Of a stretch of 64,000 nt of DNA, positions 42,601 through 57,168 are shown piece after piece. The position numbers and the translations under genes are program-made. Origin of the DNA: Pelecanus crispus (lineage: Eukaryota > Chordata > Aves > Pelecaniformes > Pelecanidae); the NCBI RefSeq assembly GCF_030463565.1, contig NC_134644.1, positions 131,065,388 through 131,129,387 on the forward strand, given 5' to 3'. The notes beneath the pieces are model-generated. The model was given only the letters and a program-made list of their open reading frames with translations. It did no database searches and was not told where the DNA came from. Every line of letters begins with the position of its first letter. Position 1 is the first letter of the stretch.

Positions 42601-45600
42601 GGGCTTTTTGGAGACCATTCATAATTAAGCACGATGCAACCAAGCGCTCGGTAGGAGATGATGGGAGTGAGCAGATCAGTCTGCTACGTGCACCGGTTTC
42701 ACTGTTTGCATAGTAAAGAGGTTTGTAAAATATTAGGCTGAATGAATTTTTTTTTAAATTTTTTTTAAAGCGAGCTGCATAAAAATAACTAGAAGCAAAT
42801 ACTTCCTCTGACATTAAAGCCAGCCAAAGCAGGGCTGAAGCAGTGGTAGAACTCTCAACACTGGCAAAGCCTAGGGTTTATTTTGTTTGGTTTTGCTTCT
42901 GAGAGAGCTGATCAGCCAGTGTGAAGTGACGTACATCCACTGAGGCTGACTCCAGCTGCCCCAGAAGACAAGACAAGGGGTGCCGACAGTCTGCTGTGCA
43001 GAGGAGGTGGTCTTGACACTGATTTCACTTAATGGCAGTTTGCAATGACCTGGTTTGTGAAGGGACTCGGCCTGGGATGAAGTTACACCCGTACTTGCAT
43101 TCGTACTGCTCCACTGCCATAGTACCCACATAAACAGCTGCACCAGAGTGACAGGGTGCATTTGTTGCTTTTTCTATGCAGGTGGTAAAAAATTCCCTCA
43201 TGTCTTTCCCGTATTATAGGAGAAATAATGACAGACAGTGACCCTGCTAATTGCATGTTAGAGTCACATTTTCAGTGAAGTCTCCTGTGATAAATTCCAA
43301 AGTAAAGAAATACTTTACAATACGACCAGAGGAGATGTAGGGCATCCCTCTAAAAAAAAAAAAATACACAAAAGTCTTACTGAAACCCCAATTAACTGCG
43401 TTTCTTAACAAGAAAGTCAGATTTTACTCAGAAAAATACTTCAGTACAGGAATTTTTTTGCAGACAGCGGGCTGATCTGGCAGCCAAATGTGCAGCACTG
43501 AATAGCAAAGAAAAAGAAGACATCTAAGCCCTTGGCAGAAAAAGACCTCAGTTACAGGTGACATGATCAAGGCACCATTACCTGCTACTATGCGGGTGTG
43601 ATACATTTTCAGCCATTCCTTTTGAAATGTAAAGCAATGCTTTAATCTGAATAGACGAACCCAGCTCCTCTGAGCTGCTGCTCCTCTGGAAAAATAAATA
43701 AAACAGGTAAAGGCACGCAAATTTCCAGACATTTTACATAAAAGCATCCCAGAATTGTTATTTAAACTCATAGAAGGATACCTCTTTCTCTTGCAGTTTT
43801 ATCCACTTAAGCCTTTGGCAGACTCGGGTGCAGCAGGGACAGAAGAAACTGCTTTCTTCTGTGTGGCTGCCGGTCTCCTCTCTGCTAACCTCTGTCTTGC
43901 ATTGGTAAACTCCCAACCATTTCAGTCACCCCGTTACAAGACGCCAAATCTCCAGTTATACGAAAAAACTTCCAAGAGCTCTTGCTCTTAACTCACTAAG
44001 TGGGCAATCCGGTAACTATGCCTAAAGCATGCGCAGATGTGTGGGTGAGTTCATTAACATATATTATAATTCTTCTCTAAAATAGTACACTGCTTGATGC
44101 AGAAAGCCTGCGTGTCAAATTTGTCAATGAAGGGGAAGAAGCACGAGCATCAAGCTTCCTGTTCATATTTCAGTTGACAATAAACTGCCACGGGCTTCCG
44201 TGGGAGTACGTTGCAGCCCCAAGTATTTCTCAATTAATAAAAGTAAAAATTCAGAGACTGCCTTTGAGCCTGACCCTGGCTGCAAAGCCTCTTAGGACAT
44301 TGCTAGACAAGGACAGAATCGCTTTCTTCCAACTCACTGGTTATCATTACTGGGGGGATCCAAAGGGAGAGCAGCAATTGTTTTCTGGGGAGTTACATAA
44401 CCGCGCCTAAAGCTCGCTGAAACAAATAGATGCTTTTCATTGTTTTAACGGAGTTTGGATAGGAAGTATTTGCTGAAAAATAACTGGACTATGATGATGC
44501 ACATCTGTGCGCTCACTCCAGCTGGCTGTCAGCTAGCGTTACAGCACGGGGCTTCGCAGGCTGTATGGCTGCTGTGAAAGCTTCATGCCGCGGCCATGCG
44601 AGTCGGACCCAAGCACAAGTTAAGGCTTGCACACCTGCCTGAGTGTAACACGTACAAGGAGTAATGTTTATGTTTAAGTAATAACCTGGAAGTAATAGAA
44701 TCTTTGCACTTTGAGCTGAGAAAATGCCACTGTGCTTTGGCCTGAAATAAGGATAAAAGTATAAAAGCTTTGTCTATAATCTTCTTTTCTATGGATTCTT
44801 GTGTGTGTTTGGTTTTGTTTGGGTTTTTTTTTATTTGGTTGGGGGTTTGTTTTGTTTTTAAATTTGACATTTGTGGCTTAGATTTTAAACGTTCCTCCTT
44901 TGGAAAAGCTATTTTCTTGGTAGCCCACCTTTCTACTGAGAGATTAGCAAATACTATAAATGTTACAATCAAGCCAAATATCATCTGAGGTGCTTTTAAC
45001 CAGGGAAATAATTTTCATTCCTGACCTTCTCGCTCCTTTGCGTTCATAAGGTTACATACAAAAATGCCTCATAATCTGAATGTCAGATAGGCATGCCTTG
45101 GAGTGGAAAAGGTACGACAGACATACTTATTCCAGTACCTCAGCATTACTGAAGGCATACAAGTAGTTTTTCCACTATTGTCAAAAGTAGCTTTTCAGAT
45201 GCTTGCTTAAATCCATAGACTTTTTTTTAAAATTGCTTATTAGCAGTCAGTAATATGAGCGTGTCCTTTTTATATGAATCATAGATGCTATCTTGCTGGA
45301 TAAGAAGCAAGAACATGTGCCATTATTTTTCCTCTATTTTTGGTTCATTGCTTTTTAGGGACATTTTCATAATGGACTAAATTTGTTGTTATCATTATAT
45401 AGAGAAGGACCTCTCTCTCCCTGGAGATGCAGAAGCTCTGCACCTAGGCACCTGCATATATGCTACATTAGATTGACTTGAAAAAGTGAACCAACCAGAG
45501 ACAAGCTGATTAACTCAACTCCTACTCCCCTTTCTCAATTAAGTATTTGACTAATTGGTGCTGTCCATGCAAGATTTGGACAGTTCTGTGGATTCCTCCA

Positions 45601-48600
45601 GGCAGGACCCGCTGTGCCTAGACAAGTTTCTTTATATTTCAATGTGCCGATTAACATCCGGAGTGGAGAATATGGCCCTTCCAGAGACTCCGAGGCTGCA
45701 AAATTGATCCAACTCTACGTAGACTGCAGGTAGTCAGAGAAGACTTGTAAGTAGCCAGTCACTTGCAAGTAGTCAGAAAAAACTTCCTGCAGATGCAGAA
45801 ATGATCACATAGGACAGTCTTTTGTGCACAATTTAGGTAGTTTTGTATGATAATCGCTAGGGGTGGATCATGCACGCGCTGGAGTGGTCCCAAGGAGCAT
45901 GGGCCAGCTGGATGTAAGAACTGCGCAGTAAAGTACGATTCAGTGTCTCATCTGGTCCAGCCAACACCACCGCTACAAGGATCTTTGCAACAGAAACGCC
46001 TGTTCTGTCTGGACACTGACTGACTGTGCTGTTCAAGGATGTGATTCCCCACAGTGACTTGATACTAGCAAAATCAGATCCAGCTGACTACCCATGAACC
46101 AGCAGAATAGCACCTTTTAGTCCTCCCCTATCTATATGAGCCAGAAAGTCACTAGGTTGATGAATCCCTCCATTGGGGCTCGTAAGTTCTCCTCCTGGAC
46201 CTTCCTCTCTTACCTTCAAGACACAATATAACCTTACCTGAATCTTAAAGAGGGAAAGCACTAGAGCTCAGTGTGACTACCCAAGTGACTTAAAAAAACC
46301 CCAAAACAGAGCAGTAATTTGAGCTTGAACCTGTGAGATGTTGGTCTTCCTGAACTTGCAAGGACCTCAGTGAGAATAGGTGAACAGCATCCCATAGGTC
46401 TTAATCTTTAACTATTTAAAACAATATATCTAAAAATCTAAACGTACTTAAACTACCGTGGAAAAAATAAAAACATCCATCTCTAAATTTACTTTATAGT
46501 CAAAACAGTAAGAGTTCTCTCAAAGAATAAATACAAAACTATTCAATAAGAGTGGAAATAGAGAACAAGAGTTTATCATACCGATAGGCATTCACCCTCT
46601 GCATTCTCTTAGTAAGATGGAAAAAGTCACTTTCAGTGATAAGATAAAACTCTGTTTGTAACCATCTGTGTAAATGCATTCAGGAAGCAGGAGGAGGATT
46701 TTTACACAAAACATTTATACAAATTTTGAAGAAAGGCATTTCAGACAATTCATAACACCTCTGCTTAGCACCACCTGGTATTAAGTCCAACCCAAGATAT
46801 GAAGTCATTTTTCTCTGCAACATAAATACAAGTACCAGATCAGATCCTCAGCTGGTATAAATCCCCTTGTCTTCACTGAAGCAATGTAGTTTTTCAGCAG
46901 TTGAAAATCTGATGCACACTACATGTAATCAGCATTAATACTTCAGAATTGAATGTATAAAAACTAGGATGGAGTTTTCTGTCATCACGAGATGTTGATG
47001 TTCCAAAGAAAACATCCTCTTTGTTGATGAGCATATTTATATTTGATTGTCCAGGGAAATAAAACAAAATACTTGACACTGGCCAGTAAAAAACCATTTA
47101 AAACCAGACATTAACTGCATGCCATGCAAACTGAAAACCTTAGAAAGAACACCTCCATCTTGTTTTTATTTCAGAGTGTCAGCTGACCAAATAAGTGACT
47201 GTCCTAGGAGGGTGGTGTGACAAGAAGCTGTGTTTACTGATTGCCATTTTCAAAGTGCACACCTGGTAATAAGGAACACAATATTTTGGCTGATAAAAGA
47301 ACATTTGCACTGACGTTTACAGAAAATGCACCTAGTCTATTCATATTTTTTTTTTCTAACTGCATTATAAAATTTGTCTATGAGGAGAAGTCTGCCCAGT
47401 TCAATCAGAGGTTCTTTCCCACTTCAATGCCATATTGACTAAAACCCAGGCTCCTGTCAGATTTGAGTGATCTACCTGACAACACCAGGTGTAGGAGGAT
47501 GGCTGCATCCCTTGTTTTCCTCAGGAATGCACCCTTTTGTTCTACAGACAAATAACAGCTCTGAACTATCCCTCACCCTTGAATGCACTTACTTTTATAG
47601 ACACTACAGCTCTCAGGGCTCCTTGAACTCCAAAGTCTCCAGCAGATTGCTACAACTAATGTTTTCCCTGCCCAGCTCTGTACATGCATTTCTCTGCAAC
47701 ATCATGCTACTGGTTTAAGAAACCGCAGATCATTATTTAAGCATCACGGTCAGGTTGTGGGGACAAGTTTGGGCCACCTCTTACACTACTTATGAAATGC
47801 AGCAGCTGGCAGGGGAGCGATACCCATGTGCCTCTTTCCTACTTGCCCACTCCACCACCTGTGGGTCTGCCAAATGTATTCTCAACTAGGACAGGGAAAG
47901 AAAAATATTTAGCTAAACATAAGTATCAATATATGTCATTCCCTTTAACAACTTTAAGGTAAGCTATTAGCTCAAAATGCTGTTGATTCAGATTTTTCAT
48001 TATTAAAACAACCTGATCACCCACAATATGAATCTAGCAAATAAGGAAAGCCCTCTTGCCAAATTAGCAGTCTCACTTCCACTGGTTTTGATTACAGTTA
48101 GTTGAGGCTCTTCGGCCTCATACTGTGGGATAATAAACTTGAAGAGGTCACCAATCACTGGTACCATGTACTATAGCAGTAGGATCCCACAGGGGCATAA
48201 TTCTTCAACTAATATTTACTGTTAGTCTCGTCATCGTTGCAAAGAACACAGGCACTAGATTTTCTAATTGGCTTTACACCTACTGCATGACCCAGTCAGA
48301 CCATCTGATGTCCCAAATTACCGACCATAACATTATATGAACAGAAGACCTTTTTATTGGGAGGTCTAAAAAAAACCCTCTCCTTTTTGTCCTGAGCACC
48401 TAAAGTCTACTGAAGGCAAAAAAATAGCTGCCTCCATTCCCACAGATCCACAAGTCAGTCAAGCAATTGTTTAAATTGTTGCTAATGTGGGTTGTACTGT
48501 AAGGAAGCAAGGAATTTTGTAAATTCCTACAAATAATATTCACTGGAGTTGGTGATAAATCTACTGTCATTCCTGTGCACAGCACAACTCAAAACAGTAA

Positions 48601-49491
48601 TTCGACCAGTTGTCTAGAAAGGCTCATTACACAGCTACGGTGGCTGCAGTAAGAAGCAGCAAAGTGTGATGGAGAACTTTGATAACCCATAGTGAAATTC
48701 TGGATATACTAGAAGTAGCAGAAAAACAACTACAGACATAAAATAAGGCTTTTCTGTTTGTGTCCCATTAGTGGCTCTGTCATTAGCTCACTGCATGACC
48801 TCAGACAACTTGCTTCATCTCTGACTTTTTTCCCCGTACACCTTCCAAGATCATTATACTTCCCTGTGTACAGTTATACTCGGATAGTCTCAATGCTTTT
48901 CAAGGTACTTTTCTTTGGAAATGAATCCTTAGATGACTTGCACAAACTCAGTGTCTGTGCCTTTGCCTCTATTCCAGCCAAGCAGCAGTTTGCGGGAGAG
49001 CAAAAGCAGAAGATAGGGAGCGTGTGGTAAACTTTATATATCACCATGCACAGCTGCAAAATTGCAGGGTTTGTGTTTCCCTGGTTTACCTTTTTTTTAA
49101 AAAAAAAAAAAAAAATTACATCTTTTTTTAAAAAGCAAAGAAATCTAGAAAGCCAGTGTATATCCATGAATATACGTATGAAATGATGACATTTAGGCAG
49201 AGCCTATGTCTTACTGTGCGTTCAGGCCTCATGTCTGGTATTACACGGTCTCAGTACAAACATGATTAGGATATACATTTGCAACAAATTGTGCTGCAAA
49301 CATGAACATTTTAACTTTATTTTGTAATTCTGGTTAGAGGATGAACCCCAAAACCCTAGACTTTTAATGTAAGGCATCCACTTCTCCTCCAGATTAATCA
49401 TTCTTATGTGGCCAAAGGGAGTTGGTCCAGGTAGAAAGGTATATAGAACGATGTGTTTCATGACAGTTTGGCTTAGAGCCAGAGCTGCATT

Positions 49492-49495
<4 letters not shown>

Positions 49496-49522
<27 letters not shown>
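49496..49522 (+). repeat. Poly-A tract
   Basis: A run of about 27 A residues in RGS20 intron 1. There is no obvious retroposed gene before it. Confidence 0.9.
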
Positions 49523-49526
<4 letters not shown>

Positions 49527-52500
49527 GGAAAGAATGAAGTTAAAAAAACTCCAAGCAAACCAGTGCTGGGATGGATCACTTACTCATTGCTTGTTCTGTG
49601 AACCTGGACCAGCCTGATAATTTTTTGTCTTATGGGTCTTAATTTTATCTGTGCCAAAGGAGTTTCTACAACTTTGTAATAACCTGCACCACTGCTCAGC
49701 TCTCTACCTTGCTATCCTATAAAAGCAAGCCTAGATTTTATTTAGCCCAAGCTAACTCATCATTTATCTCTGAAAGAGAGAACAATAGAACATTGTAAGT
49801 TTTTACTAACCAGATGATCAAATGTTTCTCAGTTCCCCTTTCTAGATTAACAACCCAAACTCCTACAACTTTTCCGCGTAAACATCTTGTTAGCTGTTCA
49901 GATAGATGCTCTATCTTTCTTGGAATGTGATACCCATAGTACTTGCACAGAGGAGTACATTACTTCCTGTATCTTACCACAGTACTCCTGCTAATACACT
50001 GCTAAAAGTCACATCCTAGTAAGTTTGTGATCCTCTCCAAACCTCTGTTGAACATACAGTATGACTGTCAACTGCCACAGGAAATACATGCACAAAAATC
50101 ACTACACAAGTCTATAATTCAAAAGCTTGTGGTGTCTTTAAGCCAACAGATATATTCCAGTCCTCTTTCTCTCATTTCCCATTACTGTAATACAGCTCTG
50201 CTATCATGAAAGCATGCTTTATCTGCTAAAAATATCTTTCAAAAACAAATCTTCATCACATAGATGACCAAAAACTATTTGCTTATTCAATGAGAAAGTT
50301 TGTACACATCTGCCCAATAAAAATGAAAATGCATCATTTAGTCTGAAAAAAATGTGTCTTGAATTTTTGTATTGCTCAATCCTTCATTTTCCATGAACTG
50401 TGTGAGAAATCATGCAATGATGAACATTCATAAAAACCTATAGTAACAGAAAACTTCTAAGGTGTACAACTCATAAGTGAAACAAAGAACATAAAGCTGC
50501 TGGGCAGATTTTGCCATACAGCTACTTACATACTTTTCCCTTTCATTAAAGATGTCAAAGAACAATTCTGAAGAAGAACCTGAAATATTAACAGTGGATC
50601 CAGAAAGATGTTTTTAATCAAGCCACAGTGGGATGAGATGGGGAGGATGAAAGTATTCTTCCTATTTCTACCATCCTTTACCTTTCTGCTTGGAAAAAAA
50701 CAAGCAGGAACCAGCTTTTCCACTCAGACCACCGTCAATTCAATTGTAATATGGATTAGAGGTATGAATGCGTGAACTAGTCATGTAAAACATCTCAAAA
50801 GTAAGACTGGATGGATTAGGCTATATAAACTGCGCATATCTGAATCCCAGTTACACTTTTCTAATGAGTAATTTTTACTGTCCAAAGAAGCCTGAAATAT
50901 TGTTAGATATATTATCATTCCAATAATGCTTTCTTTGCTCTGACTTTCTAATCAACATATGAAGATGCTTTATTTTAAAAAGTATAGATATCTGGAAGGA
51001 AATTAGTACTGAGGGGTTCGTTCTATTCTTAGGAATTTGAAACTCTGAAGGAAAGAAATCTGTACCTACAAATGTATTCTACATTTCACATTTATTCTTC
51101 CACATTTTGAAATGAAAAAGGTTGTGGGTTTTTGGAAGCTATGTTCTTTTTCAGATTTTCTATTTCTGGGCATTTAGGTATTGCTTGTCAGATTAGGCCT
51201 ACAGAGTTACAAAATGGGTTATCATTTCTATCTGTACCGTTGTTCTTATATTTTATTCCTCCTGCAAAACAGGGGCATCTTCTGCTCAGCATGTCATGCA
51301 TTTTTCTCTTGGGAGAGTGGGTGGTTCTCAGAAAAACAAAAACTATTAAGCTCTGTAAGAGAGAAATAAATTCAGCAGAAAAAAATCCAGCACAATTTAA
51401 TGCTGCACTCTGCTAAAATAATCTGTCTTCTCCTGACACTTCTGTTGGGTCCGTGACAACATCTGTGCATTCTCCCCCAGGTTACAACAATAGTATTTCC
51501 TAAACCTGGCTAAACATTTTAGAAAGGAAGGCAACTTTTAACCCTCCACTATTCAGCTCATCAGATTTTTTTATTGATAGTTTACTCTCAGACTTGAAAC
51601 AAAGAACTCAAGATCTGTAGCAGCTAATTTTAGTTCCCCTACAATTGTCATGGCCTCAAAAGAAGGTTTAGCAACCTGAAAAAACCTACACACAAAGGGA
51701 TCTCGTGACACAGGAAGATGACTAGTTATGTACCCAAAAATCTAATACAATCAAAATTAAGAAAGACGTGCTCATGTTTGTACAAGCTGGCATTTCATCC
51801 ATAAGAGACATCTGTCACTTAGGTATGGCACAACCCTCAGCATCATAGGGACACAAGTCAGAAAGGGACAGGGACTTCAAGGGGACTTGTCATTTCATTA
51901 ACCCCACTTCTCTGCACAATCTGAAGAATTCAGGCTCCAAAAAGGTTTCCTAGACCAGTGCAAAAACCACGACCAATGCTTCCACCAAAAATTGTTTCAT
52001 GCTGTCTTCAGTTAGGGGAGGTGACCAAAACCCTGCATGTTAAATCTTAATGCTGTACAGTCATGTGTTTTCTCCATAAGTAATTCTTCATCTTCAAAGA
52101 AGATTCCTTCTTGAGAGAAAAAGATCTTTAAAAACTGTGGCAGTCAGACCTACAGCAGACAGGTAAGCATTGTCCCTTTCCTACAGGGCAGCCAGCAGGT
52201 TTGAGACATCCTCAATACTCACCAAAAGCCAGATTTTCAAGAGAGCTCAGGTGTCTCACTCAAGCATCACTAAGCCAGTGCGTTGGCTAATCAAGAGAAA
52301 GAAAAGAAAGAAAAAAAACAAACAAAAAAGAGGCTCCAACTACTTCATTTCTGTAACCTTTTCTTTAGGACTGACCTTGAAGTCAAAACCTCAGGAAACC
52401 GTATTCAACTCCTAGACTTATACACCACTGTCCTATGAGCTGCAGCTCTCTGAGACCCCTCACTTTCACCTCTCTCCATCACTGCTCTCTTTGTATTCCC

Positions 52501-52739
52501 ACCCATGTGCAGAATTCAGTAGCCACTTGCCTTCCATCACAGCACTTAAATAAAATGAGTGAATTTTCCAAAGCAGTCAATGCATAAGAGTTTCTGTGGG
52601 GCAAACCCAAGCATTGAGCTTCTTAGTTCCTTTGGAGCTGCGGCCTTCAGCAGTTCTTGGTAAGACTTTCATAGCAAATAAAAGGGAAAAAAAAAAAAAG
52701 GTAAATGTTTCTTATTTCCTGCTTCTTGTTGTCTTGCAG

Positions 52740-52888
52740 CCCATGGGATCAGAGCGGATGGAGATGCGCAAACGGCAGATGTCTACAACCCAGGAGACGC
52801 CAGGCGCTGCACAGGCTCAGCACAGCACAGGAAACCGAGGGTCCAATGCCTGCTGCTTTTGTTGGTGCTGTTGCTGCAGCTGCTCCTG
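52740..52888 (+). CDS. RGS20: RGS20 exon 2, cysteine-string exon
   Basis: The exon is bounded by CTTGCAG|CCC and CTCCTG|GTAACC. It encodes one Pro codon, then MGSERMEMRKRQM and a cysteine string (ACCFCWCCCCSCS), 48 full codons from the inner ATG at 52743 plus two bases. The MGSERMEMRKRQM start distinguishes RGS20 (RGSZ1) from its paralogue RGS17, and the cysteine string defines the RZ subfamily. In this family the cysteines are palmitoylated and hold the protein at Golgi and plasma membranes. The inner ATG has a usable context (G at +4) and is probably the start of the shorter 218-residue form. Confidence 0.96.
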
Positions 52889-54969
52889 GTAACCCCCTCT
52901 CATGCAAGCCTCTGGGGAACAGAAGAGCAGGGGAGGGAGAGGGGAGGGGACAATAGCCAGTACATAGGACAACAGAAGCCAAACAAACCACCTGGCCAAT
53001 TCTGCAAGTCTGGGACTAAAAGAGGTGACTGTGCTCTAGTACTAGACACAACCTTCTACTCCAGTTTATTCTTTTTTTCCCTGCCATTGAAATAACAATT
53101 TTAAAAAAAAAAAAATCTCTGTACAGTATCTCTCTTGTATGTTTGTTGTCAGCACTGTGTAATGGAAGGTCTGTTTCGTTCAGACCTTGAGCCTCACCAG
53201 GGCTTCCAGTAAAAACCGAAAGCAATACCAGAATATGTAGCAGCTTTAGATTTAGGACTGGGACTTAACAAGCAGCACAGACTGTGTTAAACGGAGTTAG
53301 GAGAAGGTGGACAGAAAATGAATAACCAGGTGCCCAGCACTGTTCTTCTGTTTCAAAGGCAACTGGATCTGTTGTCATTAATCAGTGTTGCCAACTCATG
53401 GCATCCGCAATTCACATGAAGTTAATCCCTGGGATCAGAGACTTTAAACATTGTGGGTATTTGCTGAAGATAAAGAGTTAAGCAGAACATAATTCAGAAG
53501 AACTGCCATTACAAGGTGTTCAGGAGGAAAATTTATCAGGGAAGCAAACCAAAAGAGGAAAAGGAATCACTTGATTCCTTAAATTAATCATGTGTTCACC
53601 TTCTCTCACTCACCAGCTCCTCCAGATCCAAGTGATTTTATTCAAAACTGAAGTAAAGCTTTCCATACTCAAAAGTCCTGTGTCTGTTTGGGGCCAAGTG
53701 TTAGTTAATGGGCGAGACCAGAACTTGCACTGAAGTAAGGAAAAAAGAAGTCTTAAACAACCATAGGAGTTCAACCGAAACACTGACAGCAAGCCGAGCG
53801 TTTCTTATAAATGCACTATCCACCACATAAACACTTCCGAGCAAGCAAACCTGGCACTGAGGTGAAGGGAAGAAGTCATAAATAACCTTACAGCCCAGGC
53901 TAGGAATCTATTCCACTGCTATTTTTTTCCAACAGCAACTTTGGAGAACACCATTAGAAAACAAGGGAAGAGCAGGCTGATCATTGTTTTGCTACTGGTA
54001 CTCAGCTCAATTCTGTCCTCTCTAATGCAAATAGTGAGTATTTTTCAAGGACAAAAGCCTGCTTGGATTTTTTGCAAGATGTCAAGTACTCTGGGTCTGA
54101 TCCCACCAAGCTTTTCAGCAGGTGCTTAGAGGTTAACTAAGGTAAAGTTTAAAGAGACAGTAAGTACTGTGCCTGTACAGGATCAGAGTTTGCTACCTTG
54201 CAGAATGGCATCTATGCTAAAGCATTCCATGCAAAGTCCAATGTCATCTGAACAGTTGTCCAGCGCAATCACAAGTGGCTCAGTCTAGAGCTGCATATTA
54301 CACAAACACACATGTCTTTCCATGAAAGGAAAAAATAAGGCACATTTATCTACTAAGTCAGGGTACATAAAATTTGCATTTTATCTTTTAAATTGTCGAT
54401 AAAGTGCTTTTTTGCCATTTTACCTGATAATTTTCCAGGATGCTCATTTTCTGTGCACCTCACTATTCAAACAATTCAATGAAAGCAATTTACTCAATAG
54501 GGTGTGTGGAAGTACCCAAATATCATGATGCTTAAAATTCCTATTTGCATTTCAGAATCATCTGGGAAACCAGTACAGGCTCCAGAACAGAGCAGCTTGT
54601 TTTAGCTTTAAAATAATTTCTGAATTTTTTGAGAACAATTGTTTTCTAGTAGCAAGAAATGCAAAACAAACCATAATTAAGCTATTTATATTCCCTATTC
54701 ATAGAGCCTTCCCTCAAAGTAGCTCAAGTACTTTGAACAGAAAAAATTATGAATAGGAATAAAAAATAACAGTCTACAGGAGTCCTGCAGCTGAGCTGCT
54801 GAACATCCAATATTCAGCATACTCCTAATAGTAGATTTAGAATGAAGAAATGGTGAAATGTCTCTCTCAGCTGGATGCTCAGAGCCTGTATTCATTCCTA
54901 CAGCCAAGCCTCAAGCCTCCAGCCTGCTACTCTTCCAGATTCTGAGAAGATGCAGTATTGCACTAGTCT

Positions 54970-54998
54970 CTCTTTTTTTTTTTTTTTTTTTTTTTTTT
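54970..54998 (+). repeat. Poly-T tract
   Basis: A run of about 28 T residues in RGS20 intron 2. Confidence 0.9.
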
Positions 54999-56780
54999 GT
55001 TTACCTGTACATTTCTAGGGAAAGAGCCTGCCTCCAAGTCATTTTCTGAGGCATGTCATGTTCTCTTAAGGCAGCTTTTGTTATTTCTTTTGTCTTTTTC
55101 CCCTTTCGTGCATTATCCTATGAAGACTGTAATCCTTTCTGTTGGATCTGTTGGTTCCCCCTCAATCCAAAAATAACTCTGACAAGCGTATCACTTCTTG
55201 TCTGTGTGTGAGGAATACATAATATATCGCTGTTCATATTAAAAAAAGGCCAGAATCGCTGGTAAAGAGGGTAGTAAAGGACTGAGACCTATACACCCCA
55301 AAAGAACAGAGAACTAACATTTGCTACTCATTTTTTCCTGAAAAGGCGAATTGAAATAGTTCATTCATTTGAATGTATGGTTCAGATGTTGCAGGAAAAA
55401 AAATGTGTTTGCAATAACTACTCTCCAGCTTAGCAACGGGAAAGCTTCCCTACCTCTTCAATGCATGGACTGCCTTAGCAAAGAGAAAAGCATCTCTATT
55501 CTCTATTGCCAACGTCCAGCCACTCCTCAAGCCTTAAAATGTTTCAATTCTCCATCCTCCAAGAAGGTCTATGCAGATTATGGACTAACACTGGAAAGAG
55601 CAAGAGAGGGAGATAACCAGTAAATAGTAAGGCTGCAAATAAGACAAAGCCATGAGTTTAGAAGGAAGGAAGGAAAGAAAAATCAACGGGTTTAACAAAA
55701 AGCCTTGCTAGTGATAAATGAGCGTTAAGAATTAAGGCAACAAAACTATTACAACATTAGCATGAAAGAAAGGTAAGATACAAATGAAGAAATTGAGTTT
55801 GATATTTTCTTAGAAGTTATAACAACTGTATTGCTTTACTTCAGCTGGAGGACCCGTTTCACGTAAGTTACAGGTTATAATTCACCAGGACCTTTTCCTC
55901 TTGACAAATTTTAAGCAGCTTCACAGATTATATGAATGTACGCATGTGTATGCACATGCATTTCTCACTAAACTATGATAGCCTATGAATTGGAACGTAG
56001 TCCCCATTCCCTAATAGAAAATATGGATATTCTCAAATTCAGTCTCAAAAGAAAAAGAACCGTCTGCAAGTACAAAAGGAATTTTTAAAAACTAGTTTAA
56101 AGACGACAGTTATTCAAATTAACATTTGATAAAAGCAGAAGGAGCTGACAGCTACCCTTCCAGGGGACATGAAAAACTCTCTCTCATCACTAGTGATGGC
56201 AGCAAACATTTATTTTTTCTTTAATCTATAAACAAGCTAATACACTTTTCCAGTCAGACATACTCAAAATGATATTCAGCAATGGTGTATCTGCTCATTT
56301 TGCTCCAGGCCTCACATTTTGAAGCATATACTAGCACTTTCTTAAAGTTGCAAACAATTACCACACAATCTGAATTGTACCTATATCTGAACTCTGAAAG
56401 ATGCTTACACTTCCAACATCACACACAGAAGTATCTAGCTTGCTTAAAAGTTGTGCTCCATTCTCTGAACTCTCGCTTTCTTGTAACATGGTATCACCAT
56501 TCTAAACCAGAGTCTTGGCCCTCATCATGCTTTAATGGATGTAAAAAATAGCCAAGGAGAAAAAACAAAAACTGAAAACAAAAAACAAAACCCCAAAACA
56601 ACCAACTCGCATAAAACCAGTGCATCAACTCTAACTTAAGTGAAAACATTCTATCAAGCATACACAGTATAATAAGTGTCAATGGAGAACAGATTTGGTA
56701 TGTGATAAAGGGTATTCATGTGTACATATATGTTTACATATATATCCCATATATATATTCTTCTGTATACATATATATAG

Positions 56781-56842
56781 GGAGTTGGACTCGATGATCC
56801 GTATGGTGCCATCCAACTCGAGATATTCTATGAATCTATGAT
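56781..56842 (+). repeat. CR1 LINE 3' tip
   Basis: GGGAGTTGGACTCGATGATCC, then CCATCCAACTCGAGATATTCTATGAATCTATGAT: the terminal 60 bases of a CR1 of a different subfamily from those on the left. It directly follows a TATATA-rich stretch. Confidence 0.88.
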
Positions 56843-57081
56843 CCCTGTACAGAAAGTCTACATGATACAGTATTGAACAGTGTTCAGCTACATTAAAAGT
56901 TTGCCAGGTTTCTACAACTGTAAAACTAATGTCAGAGTATGACTATGGGTAATGTAGCTACTGTTAGGTTCCGTCCTTTTAGCTGATTTTTTTTTTTTTA
57001 AATATTGGAGGAAAAGCATCTGGTGTACATTCAGCGTTTTCCTTTATAAAGTTGACTAAAATTTCGTTTGCTACCTTGCAG

Positions 57082-57168
57082 TCTTACTGTTAGAAACCAA
57101 GATGAAGAGAGAACAAGGAGAACATCTCATGAACTCCAAGCAGAGGGTATACCAAACTGCGAGGAAAG
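57082..57168 (+). CDS. RGS20: RGS20 exon 3, linker
   Basis: 87 bases between CCTTGCAG and AG|GTATGG. The first base completes the last cysteine codon of the string, 28 codons follow, and the two last bases are completed by the next exon as Ser. It encodes LTVRNQ..., a variable linker with SHELQ and ending NCEE. Phase and length fit the neighbouring exons exactly. Confidence 0.94.

Larger units (their letters stand above)
40423..52739 (+). other. RGS20: RGS20 intron 1
   Basis: About 12.3 kb between the CpG-island exon and the cysteine-string exon. It contains the rest of the CpG island, a G-quadruplex repeat and the AP-1-rich minisatellite at 42.3-42.6 kb; beyond this it is AT-rich with A-runs (49496-49522) and no recognisable exon. 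The acceptor is TTGTTGTCTTGCAG. Confidence 0.75.
52889..57081 (+). other. RGS20: RGS20 intron 2
   Basis: 4.2 kb, AT-rich, GT...AG bounded. It includes a poly-T tract (54970-54998), TA-rich microsatellite-like sequence near 56720-56780 and a CR1 tip at 56781. No other exon is seen. Confidence 0.8.

Noticed and set aside
45720..45800. Repeated AAGTAGTCAGA-like words
   Set aside because: Only two or three imperfect copies, not enough to call a tandem repeat or regulatory array.
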